Shown: positions 44,841 to 52,764, counted from the stretch's first letter. The stretch is 64,000 bases of DNA from Terriglobia bacterium (GCA_020073605.1 JAIQEW010000003.1:1-64000), one strand, 5' to 3'. Notes: a model not told the origin generated them from the sequence alone. Made by a program: numbers and translations.

Positions 44841-44957
44841 ATGGCTACTCGAATTGTAGCAGTCGTCTGTCCCCTCGCATTCTCGCTTCCGTTCGTGGTT
44901 TCGGCGGCAATCGCAAGTCCCACCCGGTTCGTCCGTCCCATTCGGGGCCGCTCGTGA
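44841..44957 (+). CDS. Small hydrophobic peptide coupled to a zinc-ribbon gene (38 aa)
   Basis: ATG 44841 has AGGAGG 5 bases upstream, one of the best ribosome sites in the element. The 38-residue product has a hydrophobic stretch (IVAVVCPLAFSLPFVVSAAIA) and an Arg-rich end. Its TGA overlaps the GTG of the next gene (GTGA), so it may be a membrane peptide or just a coupling leader. Confidence 0.5.
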   Translation: MATRIVAVVCPLAFSLPFVVSAAIASPTRFVRPIRGRS

Positions 44958-45199
44958 CCCGTGTGTGCGTGCAGTGCAAGGAAGTCCTCGGCGAGAAGTG
45001 CGTCCGCTGCGGGACGGAGGCTGTCACCATCCACGCCGACCAGCAATCGAACGCTCATGGTGGGCAGGAATTCAAGTGCCATGCCTGCGGCCACCGCTTC
45101 AGACAGGGCGAGGGTGGCGAGACAGGCGGCATGTGCGAGCCGTGCTTCGATGCGGCGCTGCGAAAGGCGCACGAGCAGGAGAAGGCGGGCAGGCGATGA
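44954..45199 (+). CDS. Zinc-ribbon protein (81 aa)
   Basis: An 81-aa protein with three cysteine pairs: CVQC and CVRC near the N-terminus, CHAC in FKCHACGHRF, and CEPCFDA near the end, with His residues between. This suggests two zinc sites. It starts at GTG 44954 inside the previous stop and its own TGA overlaps the next ATG. Nucleic-acid binding is likely, but no specific family was recognised. Confidence 0.6.
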   Translation: MTRVCVQCKEVLGEKCVRCGTEAVTIHADQQSNAHGGQEFKCHACGHRFRQGEGGETGGMCEPCFDAALRKAHEQEKAGRR

Positions 45200-45270
45200 G
45201 AGACGAGGCCCGCAACAGGTTTGGCAAGCGACGGCAGAGAGCGGCACGCCCGTTTCATGTGGAGGTGTGA
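45196..45270 (+). CDS. Very short basic peptide (24 aa)
   Basis: ATG 45196 overlaps the previous TGA (ATGA), and its TGA at 45268-45270 overlaps the next ATG. Nine of 24 residues are Arg, Lys or His. Both ends are coupled to neighbours in the run of miniproteins. It may be only a translational bridge that carries the ribosome site of the next gene. Confidence 0.35.
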   Translation: MRDEARNRFGKRRQRAARPFHVEV

Positions 45271-45491
45271 TGGAGAACCAACGCCGCAACGATTCAAGGG
45301 GAAAGAGTTCTGTTCGGGTGCGGCATTTTGCCGAGCGCATCGACGGGAAGCGCCGACTCTTGCGGTTCGTGTGCGAAGCGCAGCCGCTTATTACCCTGAC
45401 GAGCTATGACCTCCCGAAGCGTTGCCCGCTGTGCTCGCAGAATCACCCAATCCCGATAGTGGACCCGAAAGGAGAATCGAATGCTCATTAG
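45270..45491 (+). CDS. Small Cys-pair protein (73 aa)
   Basis: ATG 45270 follows GGAGG by 4 bases. The protein has a basic N-terminus, RVRHFAERIDGKRRLLRFVCEAQ, and a single CPLC pair with nearby His (KRCPLCSQNHP), a half zinc-finger. The last codons overlap the next gene. The complementary strand reads as the tail of the primase frame, but the good ribosome site and coupling favour this strand. Confidence 0.5.
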   Translation: MENQRRNDSRGKSSVRVRHFAERIDGKRRLLRFVCEAQPLITLTSYDLPKRCPLCSQNHPIPIVDPKGESNAH

Positions 45492-46625
45492 CAAAGACAA
45501 CGACGGTAAGGTGATCGGCTGGCACGAAACATATTTTTCCAAGAACGAAAGCGTTGACGTCTCGGTTGTCGGCAATATCAGCACGATTACGACGCGCTCC
45601 GCATTGCCCATGTCCGTGAGCGGAAAGACTGGCGGAGGCAGGTGCGCAGCAAACTCCTCGATGTTCTCGTGAAGCCTTGCGTCCGCAGCACCAAAGCTGC
45701 TGAGCAGGAACTCGGGGTCGTCGTCCTTGTAGATGAACTCGTCCCAAGGCTCGAACCCGTCTACCAGTTCCGCCAGCCCGTGCTCCAACTCGTCCTTCGA
45801 GTTGATGCCGCAGGCATGGCACACGAAGCCGAAGCTGTAGCCGCCGAATATGAACTTCGTGATCCCGGCTGCGACAGTGCTGTCCCGCGCCTCCTTGTCG
45901 CAAACCGGGCAGGACTCGACCACCACATGCAATGCGCCGTCAACGATGCCGGACTGGTCTTCCGTGCAATCGTGGCGTTCGAGAAACCTTTCCCGGTCAT
46001 GTTGAGGATGAAAGTCTAGGCGGGTGGCGCTTGACCTTTCGTGCGGCTTGGGAATCTCGCCGTACTCTTCGAGCCACGCCCGACATTCGGGGTCGATGCC
46101 GCGCCGCATCTTTGCACCGGGCGAGCGCGGCTCGTAGATGCCCGCGCACTTCTTCCCGTCTGCGAAGCGCTCCGCCGTGGGCGCAGCCACGCTCTGGTTG
46201 TGGAGCTTGAGTTCGAGAATCTTGCCGGAGTTTTTGTCGCCCTTGACTCGGTAAACATTGACAACGTTCCCCAGCGACTCGGTGCTGGCATCGTGCAGCC
46301 CATGGTGGTGCTCGCCCCCGGAAGGTGTGTCCACCCCGTAGTAGCCGTCCAGCCATTCGCGCCTGAAGCCGAGCCGCTCGCACTCGGCGGGATCGTCAAT
46401 GTCGAGCACGAACGAGTGCCCGCGCTTCGCCACGGTTACTAGGCTGCTGCCGCCTTTGATCCAGTCGTGCAGCATGAGCTTGTTGTTCGTGGCTCTGTCC
46501 TGCCAGTCGAGCCAGCGGGAACTGCTCATCCCCATCTTGCAGCCGACAAAGAGCATGCCTTGGTCAGCCAGTTGAGCTATTTCGGTGAAATCTATTGAAG
46601 GACTGCGAACTTCGATTGTGTCCAC
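45294..46625 (-). CDS. C-terminally truncated prim-pol (AEP) primase
   Basis: GTG start at 46625. Residues 1-165 form a bifunctional primase-polymerase domain: FVLDIDDPAE supplies the acidic metal ligands and TPSGGEHHHGL the sugar/nucleotide His. A zinc ribbon follows (CPVCDKEARDS and FVCHACGIN, about residues 240-275). The motif FPLTDMGNAER normally leads into a P4-type helicase domain, but here it stops after about residue 340. The last 95 codons lie antisense to the plus-strand miniproteins. The element has therefore probably lost its own replication helicase. Confidence 0.75.
   Translation of the reverse strand: MDTIEVRSPSIDFTEIAQLADQGMLFVGCKMGMSSSRWLDWQDRATNNKLMLHDWIKGGSSLVTVAKRGHSFVLDIDDPAECERLGFRREWLDGYYGVDTPSGGEHHHGLHDASTESLGNVVNVYRVKGDKNSGKILELKLHNQSVAAPTAERFADGKKCAGIYEPRSPGAKMRRGIDPECRAWLEEYGEIPKPHERSSATRLDFHPQHDRERFLERHDCTEDQSGIVDGALHVVVESCPVCDKEARDSTVAAGITKFIFGGYSFGFVCHACGINSKDELEHGLAELVDGFEPWDEFIYKDDDPEFLLSSFGAADARLHENIEEFAAHLPPPVFPLTDMGNAERVVIVLILPTTETSTLSFLEKYVSCQPITLPSLSLLMSIRFSFRVHYRDWVILRAQRATLREVIARQGNKRLRFAHEPQESALPVDALGKMPHPNRTLSP
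45481..45672 (+). CDS. Truncated small protein at a recombination junction
   Basis: ATG 45481 has GGAG 6 bases upstream. The first 36-37 residues (ISKDNDGKVIGWHETYFSKN, VDVSVVGNISTIT) look like a real small protein. The remaining 26 are antisense to the conserved part of the primase gene and are probably not native. A join near 45590 seems to have cut this gene. Confidence 0.45.
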   Translation: MLISKDNDGKVIGWHETYFSKNESVDVSVVGNISTITTRSALPMSVSGKTGGGRCAANSSMFS

Positions 46626-46802
46626 GTTGACCTGTTTGCTTTCCCTGACCCGCTGTTGGCAAGGTGTGGGGGACGGGAAACAGGTCAGTGCAAACCGTCC
46701 CCACCTTTGATGCGATTCCGTCGAACCGCCGCCTATTAGAGCGTCTGGTAGTCGCCAGATTTCGGAACATGTGGGTGACTAGCCCAGCGCTCCGATGCCC
46801 CA

Positions 46803-47027
46803 CTACTTATTACTGCGCCCTGCGGAATTTCGCGGTGCCTGCTCTGACCAAAGCCGTGCCGCCTCGTCTCCCAGAGTTGCAAGCTCCTCGTAGTCAAATT
46901 CTGCCAAGCGACCCGATTCCGGGTCGGGCTTGACGCGATCTCGCTTCGGGGCTTCATGCGGAACCCGAAGCAGGCTGCGGGTGCTGTCCGTTGCATCTCG
47001 ATAGAGATCGTCGATGTCTTCTTTCAT
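46803..47027 (-). CDS. Small acidic hypothetical protein (74 aa)
   Basis: ATG 47027 has AAGGAAG 8 bases upstream. The protein is hydrophilic (MKEDIDDLYRDATDSTRSLL, RLAEFDYEELATLGDEAARLW), rich in Asp and Glu, with two probable helices. It lies between the primase and the methyltransferase on the same strand. No family was recognised. Confidence 0.5.
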   Translation of the reverse strand: MKEDIDDLYRDATDSTRSLLRVPHEAPKRDRVKPDPESGRLAEFDYEELATLGDEAARLWSEQAPRNSAGRSNK

Positions 47028-47144
47028 GGTCAAGTCTTCCTTTCGATCTGCGCTTTGTCGCGCTGCTGCGATCTTCTAATACCGAATTTTCGGAGGAATG
47101 CGCGACTGCTTCAACGTTTGCCATGGATTGGCGCAGCCGATGCG

Positions 47145-48035
47145 CTATCGCTGGTTCCTAGACAACGGCGTCCGTGCAAGTCGCTTGGCGGACAACTCCA
47201 GATACTCCTCGGACAGTTCCAGCCCCAAGTACCGCCTGCCCAGCCCGCGTGCCGCGATGGCAGTGGAGCCGCTGCCCATGAACGGGTCTAGCACGGCGTC
47301 GGCTTCCTCGGTCATGAGCCTGATGAAGAACTCAGGCAAGCCGAGCGGGAACACAGCCGGATGCTCAATGTTGATGCTGGAAGAGGGCATGGTCACGACG
47401 TTTGACGGTCTCACAAGATCGCCCGTGATCCTCCGACTCATGTTCATGCCGGAGCCGTTGGTCGTGCGGTGAGCGCCTTTGTTCTTCCGCCGCTCGTTGT
47501 CACCAGCCCACTTGCTGGCGGATTTGGTGCGCACCGCATCGGGGAAGAACTTGAAGTTCTTCGTCTTGGCGAAATGGTAGCAACGCTCGAACCCGTCCTT
47601 CAGCCTGTTCTGATTCCCGGTCGGGAACGGGTTGGTCTTGTGCCAGACAAATTCGTCCACCCATAGCCAGCCCTGCCTCCGCAAAGCCAGCGCCAACTCG
47701 TACACGTATGTCTGGCGCTCGCCGTCGTGCGTGCCCTCCTTGATGTTCAGGACGAACGATCCCGTGGGCTTGAGCACGCGCCGAAGCTCAGCGGAAATGG
47801 GCAGGAACCACTCGACGTATTTCTCTGCGGGGATGCCGCCGTATGCCTTCTTGCGCCTCTCCGCGTAGGGCGGCGACGTGACGACCAGATCGACGGAATC
47901 GTCTTCCAGCACAGTGAGCATAGTGCTGGCGTTTCCCGCGTACACGGCGGAGATGCCCATCGCAATTCCGCTTGGCGGGGCGACCCACGGCACCCGAGTT
48001 TCGTTCTGCTGCATCATGCCCTCGCGCTTCCCCAT
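47145..48035 (-). CDS. Orphan DNA methyltransferase (N4-cytosine or N6-adenine)
   Basis: A 296-aa SAM-dependent methylase. The catalytic motif TSPPYAERR (about residues 53-61) precedes the SAM motif DPFMGSGSTAIAARGLGRRYLGLEL (about 256-280), the beta-class order. TSPPY is typical of N4-cytosine enzymes, with N6-adenine also possible. A variable target-recognition part is central. No restriction nuclease gene is present in element 1, so this is probably a solitary methylase used for self-protection or regulation. Confidence 0.88.
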   Translation of the reverse strand: MGKREGMMQQNETRVPWVAPPSGIAMGISAVYAGNASTMLTVLEDDSVDLVVTSPPYAERRKKAYGGIPAEKYVEWFLPISAELRRVLKPTGSFVLNIKEGTHDGERQTYVYELALALRRQGWLWVDEFVWHKTNPFPTGNQNRLKDGFERCYHFAKTKNFKFFPDAVRTKSASKWAGDNERRKNKGAHRTTNGSGMNMSRRITGDLVRPSNVVTMPSSSINIEHPAVFPLGLPEFFIRLMTEEADAVLDPFMGSGSTAIAARGLGRRYLGLELSEEYLELSAKRLARTPLSRNQR

Positions 48036-48062
48036 AATTCATCTGGCTGACATTCCTCCGCG

Positions 48063-48299
48063 TCAACGGGACGATTCGCTAAGCAGCACGGTCGGTATGC
48101 CCGCTTCGTCCATCATCTTCAGGAACGGGTCGTTGACCCGGCAGTCTGGGCACCGGCCCGTGAAGATCGGTGTCTCGCCGTCCTCTTCGCAGGCGGCGAC
48201 CATCGTTTCGTAGATGGGCATCGGAATCCGCATCTCAAATTCCTTGCCGCACTCCTTGCACGCCGCGACCATAACCTTGTAGTTTTCGTCGTTCATCAT
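48063..48299 (-). CDS. Zinc-ribbon protein (78 aa)
   Basis: A 78-aa protein with CKEC (about residues 14-17) and CPDC (50-53) pairs, a zinc-ribbon spacing. GGAG lies 7 bases upstream of the first ATG, and a second ATG follows at once. The C-terminal part (PFLKMMDEAGIPTVLLSE) is helical. Located between the methyltransferase and zincin genes; function unknown. Confidence 0.6.
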   Translation of the reverse strand: MMNDENYKVMVAACKECGKEFEMRIPMPIYETMVAACEEDGETPIFTGRCPDCRVNDPFLKMMDEAGIPTVLLSESSR

Positions 48300-48374
48300 C
48301 CTGTTTCTCCAAGTGTCTGTCCTCGTCAGCGCGTGCTTTACACGCGGACGCCGCTTGCCAACGGCGTTTCGGAC

Positions 48375-48857
48375 TTATTTCAGCCCCAACGCCTGCCCCA
48401 TCCACCTCCGGGCGCGGTTGCCTTTGTTCTTGATGTATGACTCGACGGTTTTGAAAAGAAACTGGGGCTGCGACTTGTTCGCAAAGCCCCAGACGGCTGC
48501 TGTCACGTTCGCCTCGGCTTCGCGCCTTTCCATCCAGTTCTTCTCACCGAGCCTCAGGTGTCCATGCGTGTGGTGTGCGATTTCGTGGGCCGCGACGTGG
48601 CCCACGACGCCCAGCGTCTCCATCTCCAGCACGGGGTTGAGATAAATGATCGGAGCGTCGAACACCCTTTCCGGCATGGACAGCCCGAGGGTGCCGAGTT
48701 GCGGAGCGAAGAACCTAACCCTCGGCAGGTCAGGTTCCTCGTCCATCCTTGTTAGTGCCGCCCAAACCTTGAGCACCGCCTCCAGACGCTTGCCGGAGAG
48801 GTGCCCGCCTTCGACGGCGGGCAGGACGCATTTGCCAAACCACTGATGGGGGGTCAT
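48375..48857 (-). CDS. Zincin-like metallopeptidase domain protein
   Basis: A 160-aa protein with the zinc motif HEIAHHTHGHL (HExxH, about residues 91-95) and a downstream EREAEANVTAAVWGF-type segment whose Glu could be the third ligand. N-terminal PIIYLNPVLEMETLGVVGHVAA is the strand before it. The layout resembles ImmA/IrrE- or M48-like soluble zincins, which in mobile elements often cleave repressors. It begins one base after the stop of the next upstream gene. Confidence 0.7.
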   Translation of the reverse strand: MTPHQWFGKCVLPAVEGGHLSGKRLEAVLKVWAALTRMDEEPDLPRVRFFAPQLGTLGLSMPERVFDAPIIYLNPVLEMETLGVVGHVAAHEIAHHTHGHLRLGEKNWMERREAEANVTAAVWGFANKSQPQFLFKTVESYIKNKGNRARRWMGQALGLK

Positions 48858-48858
48858 G

Positions 48859-49161
48859 TCAGTTGACGCTCCCGGTGGGGAAGACGCTTCCGCCGAACAG
48901 TTCGGCGGGAACTTCGACTTTGAGGGTTTCCTGCGGCTCGGTGTACAGCTTCCACGCGGAGTGCGGCACCGTGAACGCCGCGAACGCCGTCTTGTAGCCG
49001 ATGCCTCGGCTGTTCTCGCCGAGGATGAACACGACGTTCTTCGCGCCGCTGCGATAGCCTTCCATCAGCGGCGCGAGATGTTCCTCGTCGATCTGCTCCA
49101 AGACTTCTTTGAGGAGCAGCTTGAGGCTCTGCTTGTTTCCTGAGATTTGCTTCTTCGCCAT
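48859..49161 (-). CDS. Hypothetical protein (100 aa)
   Basis: A soluble 100-aa protein with a basic, helical N-terminus (KQSLKLLLKEVLEQIDEEHLAPLMEG) and a beta-rich centre (NVVFILGENSRGIGYKTAFAAF). Its TGA is one base before the zincin ATG, so the pair is translated together and may act together. No family recognised. Confidence 0.55.
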   Translation of the reverse strand: MAKKQISGNKQSLKLLLKEVLEQIDEEHLAPLMEGYRSGAKNVVFILGENSRGIGYKTAFAAFTVPHSAWKLYTEPQETLKVEVPAELFGGSVFPTGSVN

Positions 49162-49264
49162 TGTCTTTCTCCTTCGGGCGACCTACCCCGTTGCCGCTCT
49201 TCCGTGTTCTGTGCGGGCGCTCTCGGTCAGCCCTGTGTTGTTGATTTGCCAGCGGCGCGTCACA

Positions 49265-50467
49265 TCAGGCCGCGCTCGCCGCCTTCGCCACCGCTTCCTT
49301 GACATCCATGCCGTCGTCGCGCTGCTTGACCGAGTTGAGGGCGTCCTGCTCGGTGTAGCAGGTTTCGAGGATTTCCTTCTCGTCCTTCTCATTGACGACA
49401 CACCACGGGGCGTGACCCTTCATCGCCTTGCGCTTGTCCCAGTACGCGAAGAAGCCATGGGCCGACTTCTCTGTCTGCCTGCGCTGCTGGATCGCGCCTC
49501 TTTTCGTCGCGATGAGACCCGCCGGTATCGTGCCGGACTTGAGCATCCGCTTCTGTTCCTCAAGCATCTGCTCTTCTTCCTTGACCGCCGCTTCCGCCCT
49601 GCGCAAAACCTCAGCTTTCTTCTCACGCTCGGCTCGATCTTCCTTCTCGCGCTTCTCCTTCAGCTTCGCCTCGCGCCGCCTTTCGGCTTCCTCTTCCTCG
49701 GCTTTGCGCTGCGCGTTCGCGCTTGGCTTCCCGGTGCGCTTGATCTTGCCGCCGCCCTCGTAGCGGTACTCTGTGCCGCCGTCCACGTCCGTCAACAGCA
49801 GTAGCTGCCCGGTCGTGACCTTCGTGAGCTTCGCGGGCTTGACCTTTTCCACATCGTCGAACGGCAACGTAATCACTTCGTAGGTTGTGCCCAGTGGCTC
49901 GTTGGCCACGGCGAGCGGCTGGACATCGACCTTTTCGGCGGTTTTGTGGATTTTCACGACGCGGCCTTCTTTGTCCTCGCCTTCGACTTCGATTGTCACG
50001 CGGTCGCCTTCCTTCAGCAGCGAGGGTTCCTGCCACGTGCCCTCCTCGACCGCCTTCTCAAGCTGGCGGAAATGGCGCGACGTGACGTTGAACGTCTTGT
50101 CGAAGAACTCGTGCCAGTACATCTTGATCGGCACCGGGATGCCGGGAACGTCAACCTCGATCTGCGTACCCTTCGAGCCGGGGCGAACCTTGAAGCGGTT
50201 GTTCTTCAGTTCCAGAATCCACGGCGCTGCGATCTGGAAAAACTCCTTGAAGCTGGTGCCGAGAATCTGGTTAATCTGTATCAGCATCTCGGTTTTCTGC
50301 TGCGCCGGGTTGAACTGCCGGATTACCTCGAACGGGTTACTCTTCGCTAAAACCTCGGAAGTGAGTTCCGCAGTTGTGGCTAACGACTGGGCTGTCATCT
50401 GTTTTTCTTCTTTGCGGGAAACCTCGGAACTCAGTTCCGCAGTTGTCACTGACGATTGGGTTGCCAT
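49265..50467 (-). CDS. Large coiled-coil hypothetical protein (400 aa)
   Basis: ATG 50467 has AAGGAGAAG upstream. The N-terminus contains an internal duplication: VTTAELSSEV and ATTAELTSEV about 24 residues apart. Residues 45-240 are an alpha/beta region (NQILGTSFKEFFQIAAPWIL, KMYWHEFFDKTFNVTSRHFRQLEKA, with a KOW-like LLKEGDRVTIEVEGEDKEGRVVKI). Residues 255-320 are a highly charged coiled coil (EEEEAERRREAKLKEKREKE). The C-terminus has FFAYWDKRK. No family recognised. It is the first gene of the minus-strand run and is preceded by a structured leader. Confidence 0.55.
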   Translation of the reverse strand: MATQSSVTTAELSSEVSRKEEKQMTAQSLATTAELTSEVLAKSNPFEVIRQFNPAQQKTEMLIQINQILGTSFKEFFQIAAPWILELKNNRFKVRPGSKGTQIEVDVPGIPVPIKMYWHEFFDKTFNVTSRHFRQLEKAVEEGTWQEPSLLKEGDRVTIEVEGEDKEGRVVKIHKTAEKVDVQPLAVANEPLGTTYEVITLPFDDVEKVKPAKLTKVTTGQLLLLTDVDGGTEYRYEGGGKIKRTGKPSANAQRKAEEEEAERRREAKLKEKREKEDRAEREKKAEVLRRAEAAVKEEEQMLEEQKRMLKSGTIPAGLIATKRGAIQQRRQTEKSAHGFFAYWDKRKAMKGHAPWCVVNEKDEKEILETCYTEQDALNSVKQRDDGMDVKEAVAKAASAA

Positions 50468-50494
50468 TGTTTTCTTCTCCTTGCGGTTTCGCGC

Positions 50495-50645
50495 AAAAAA
50501 AAACGGGCGCGACCGCGAGATTTACTCTGCGGTCGCACCCGTGGGTGCGTGGCTTGCCGGGTTTTTCTATTTCCGGCAGCGTTTTGGTTTGCCGGGGCTT
50601 GCGACCCGGCTCGCCGCATTAAGCGGGCTTTCGCCCGCCCGCTCT
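50495..50645 (-). ncRNA. Multi-hairpin leader or small RNA ending in a terminator
   Basis: On the minus strand several hairpins follow one another: GCGGGC-GAAA-GCCCGC, GCCGGG/CCCGGC, TGCCGG/CCGGCA, then a 12-bp stem (50529-50540 with 50505-50516, one G-U) followed by nine Ts. CGCACC just before that stem could pair with its 5' arm (GGTGCG), a rival hairpin. It ends 28 bases upstream of the 400-aa protein ATG, so it could be a cis attenuator or an independent small RNA. Confidence 0.5.
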
Positions 50646-51044
50646 GCGTACTTCTATGCTACTCCATTCGGTTAGATGCCAGTCGCGGGGCGAAGAGTGC
50701 GCTGAATTTCGGGTCAGTTACCGGCTGCCTGACCGCCGCTACCGGCTGGGTCTGGCACCATGCGTGGAACTCGGCTGGCCGGTCGCGACGCAGTACGAAG
50801 CTCGTTAACACAATTTGTCATAACCGTCTAATTTGATCGCGATCAGAATGAACTTACGTTGCAGCCGCGACAGCCGCTCTGGTGACCACGTCACGCACGC
50901 TGGGCGATGTCAGACTCCAGAAGTTCCACGGACGAGCAAGCCCACTCCAGTTTCCAAGATTTCAACCGACCTCCAGTATTTATTAATGAGGTCTGGCAAC
51001 AAAGGTCATCTGTGACGCGTTAGCCGCGACCGAAGAGAAGTTCC
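50541..51044. other. Non-coding control region between the 400-aa gene and the excisionase gene
   Basis: No convincing frame was found. It holds the hairpins described under the leader RNA and a perfect 12-bp palindrome TGATCGCGATCA at 50834-50845, a possible regulator site. Promoters for both divergent transcripts should lie here. Confidence 0.5.
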
Positions 51045-51047
51045 GTG

Positions 51048-51362
51048 ATGATGAGCAGACAGCAAGTTTTAGGAACAGTTCCCGCCGTGGCGGGCGAGAC
51101 AGCAGACGCAAATTCCCACGTCACGACGGGGGCGATTCTGTCTTCCATACGAGCGCGTTCCGTGCCTTCAGACCTGTTCGACTTACTTGAGAGCAAACCA
51201 GTGTGGTCTATCGAGGAACTGGCTGAAGTGCTCGCAGTGTCGCGCAAAACCCTCTATAAGCAAGCCAAACGCGGCAACCTTCCGTCTTTCCGAATTGGTT
51301 CGTGCGTTCGCGTGTATGGCAGGGGCCTTGCTGACCAACTTCGAGGAAAGATGAAGAAGTAG
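51048..51362 (+). CDS. Excisionase-type helix-turn-helix protein
   Basis: A 104-aa protein. Its C-terminal half is a MerR/excisionase-like winged helix: VWSIEELAEVLAVSRKTLYKQAKRGNLPSFRIGSCVRVYG. The N-terminal 45 residues are unconserved. Three start codons stand in a row (GTG 51045, ATG 51048, ATG 51051); ATG 51048 is 7 bases after GAGAAG. It converges on the integrase gene, 35 bases away, and probably sets the direction of recombination. Confidence 0.8.
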   Translation: MMSRQQVLGTVPAVAGETADANSHVTTGAILSSIRARSVPSDLFDLLESKPVWSIEELAEVLAVSRKTLYKQAKRGNLPSFRIGSCVRVYGRGLADQLRGKMKK

Positions 51363-51397
51363 AGGCTCGTCTCTTCCGCGTACCTTTCCCGCACTAG

Positions 51398-52720
51398 CTA
51401 TTTCAGAGGCTTCTTCGACAATTCTGGAAATCCGAGGCTCGACGGCATCGCTTCTTCCGACTTCGAACTGGAATCCGGGAGCACATAGAGATTCGCCAGC
51501 CACGCGGGGCAGTGATCGGCAGCCCCAATGTATTGTGCCAAGGTCTCCAGATCAGAATGGCCCATCCATTCCATCACTCTTCGGATGTCGTTGCGCTTCA
51601 GCGCGTATGAGGCAAAGCTCGACCGAAAGTAGTGAACGTGGAAACGGTGACACTCCATACGGGCAGCGCAGCCCCGGCAGAAGCCGCAGTTCAGCCCGGC
51701 TTTCCTCGCCTTGGATTTCAGTGCGTAGAGAATCTTGACGTTAGGCAGATCGTTCTTAGTGCCCAGTACGAAGACAGCCTTAGGACGGAGCGCACGCAAG
51801 CGCATCAACTCATCTCGAAGCAGGGGGAACAGAGATATATCGCGGGCCTCGCGATCTTTGAGTTCAAACCTTATGGTCTTTCCCTTGTGTTGAATTTCGT
51901 AGCCCGCGAGACGGATCACATTCGCTTCGAAATCTACCTGCTGCCAGAGCAGGTGAGCCAGTTCGTCGTCACGCATGCCCGTGAGCAGCGCTACCATGAA
52001 GAGGGCGTGATGATATGGATCGCAAACCGCCAGAAGAGCAGTCAATTCAACGCCGCTGTAGATGCGGACTTTCTTTTTCTCGTGGCGCTTGAGTCTCTTG
52101 TGGACAGAAGCAGTGATGAGTCGCTTCGGTTCTAATCCGCAATAGAAAAGGAAGCCGCGCAGGCTCGTGTACCGCCGAGCGCGGACGCCGTCAGAGTAAC
52201 GCTTGTCCAACTCGTCGCAGTAGCGGATGACATCTGCTTCGGTGATGTCTTCGGGATACGTCCTGCCAGAAAGCGGGACAAACTCCTCGACGATGACCGT
52301 GTAGAGCTTGATTGTATCCTCGTCGAGTTTGAGCGATGGGCTGCGCTTCTGTTCGAGGAACTCACGACCGTATTCCGCAAGCGACTTCCGTTTGACCGGG
52401 GTGGGAGCGGGGATGATGTACCCGGCAGTCTTCGCAGCGTTCTTGAACTTGAGTTCGGATTTCGCCCGCTGCAATTCGTCCAGAGCTTCGGAGGGATCGT
52501 TCGCGAGCTTCTTATAGCGAGGTAGCCGCCCGTCGAAGTAACGAAGCACATAGTGGCCCTCGGGCGCGTGAACCTCTTTCTTCTTCTTGCCCCTGCCAAG
52601 AAACATGAAATCGGGTTTGACTTTCCCGGTCTTGCCGACGATTGCTTGTCCGCGACGCCAGCCGAGTCCGGGAATTTTGGCGGAGCGGAGCAGGGTGACT
52701 CGTTCGTTTGCCATTGCCAC
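51398..52720 (-). CDS. Tyrosine integrase of element 1
   Basis: A 440-aa site-specific recombinase. The GTG at 52720 has AAGGA 6 bases upstream; an ATG lies at 52714. An N-terminal arm-binding region (about 40-110) precedes a core-binding domain (SLAEYGREFLEQKRSPSLKLDEDTIKLY). The catalytic domain shows Arg in LTGMRDDEL, HVHYFRSSFASYAL, and WMGHSDLETLAQYIG with His and Tyr. A Cys-rich insert CGFCRGCAARMEC lies just before the HxxR box. It should insert element 1 into tRNA-Ser. It sits 148 bases from the right core. Confidence 0.9.
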   Translation of the reverse strand: MAMANERVTLLRSAKIPGLGWRRGQAIVGKTGKVKPDFMFLGRGKKKKEVHAPEGHYVLRYFDGRLPRYKKLANDPSEALDELQRAKSELKFKNAAKTAGYIIPAPTPVKRKSLAEYGREFLEQKRSPSLKLDEDTIKLYTVIVEEFVPLSGRTYPEDITEADVIRYCDELDKRYSDGVRARRYTSLRGFLFYCGLEPKRLITASVHKRLKRHEKKKVRIYSGVELTALLAVCDPYHHALFMVALLTGMRDDELAHLLWQQVDFEANVIRLAGYEIQHKGKTIRFELKDREARDISLFPLLRDELMRLRALRPKAVFVLGTKNDLPNVKILYALKSKARKAGLNCGFCRGCAARMECHRFHVHYFRSSFASYALKRNDIRRVMEWMGHSDLETLAQYIGAADHCPAWLANLYVLPDSSSKSEEAMPSSLGFPELSKKPLK

Positions 52721-52764
52721 TGGGGTTCCTTTTTGCCCCCAATGGCTAATACCGGGTTTTTAAT

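Noticed and set aside
44828-45340. 170-aa minus-strand frame opposite the miniprotein run
   Set aside because: No motifs or ribosome site; the plus strand has zinc ribbons and linked ribosome sites.
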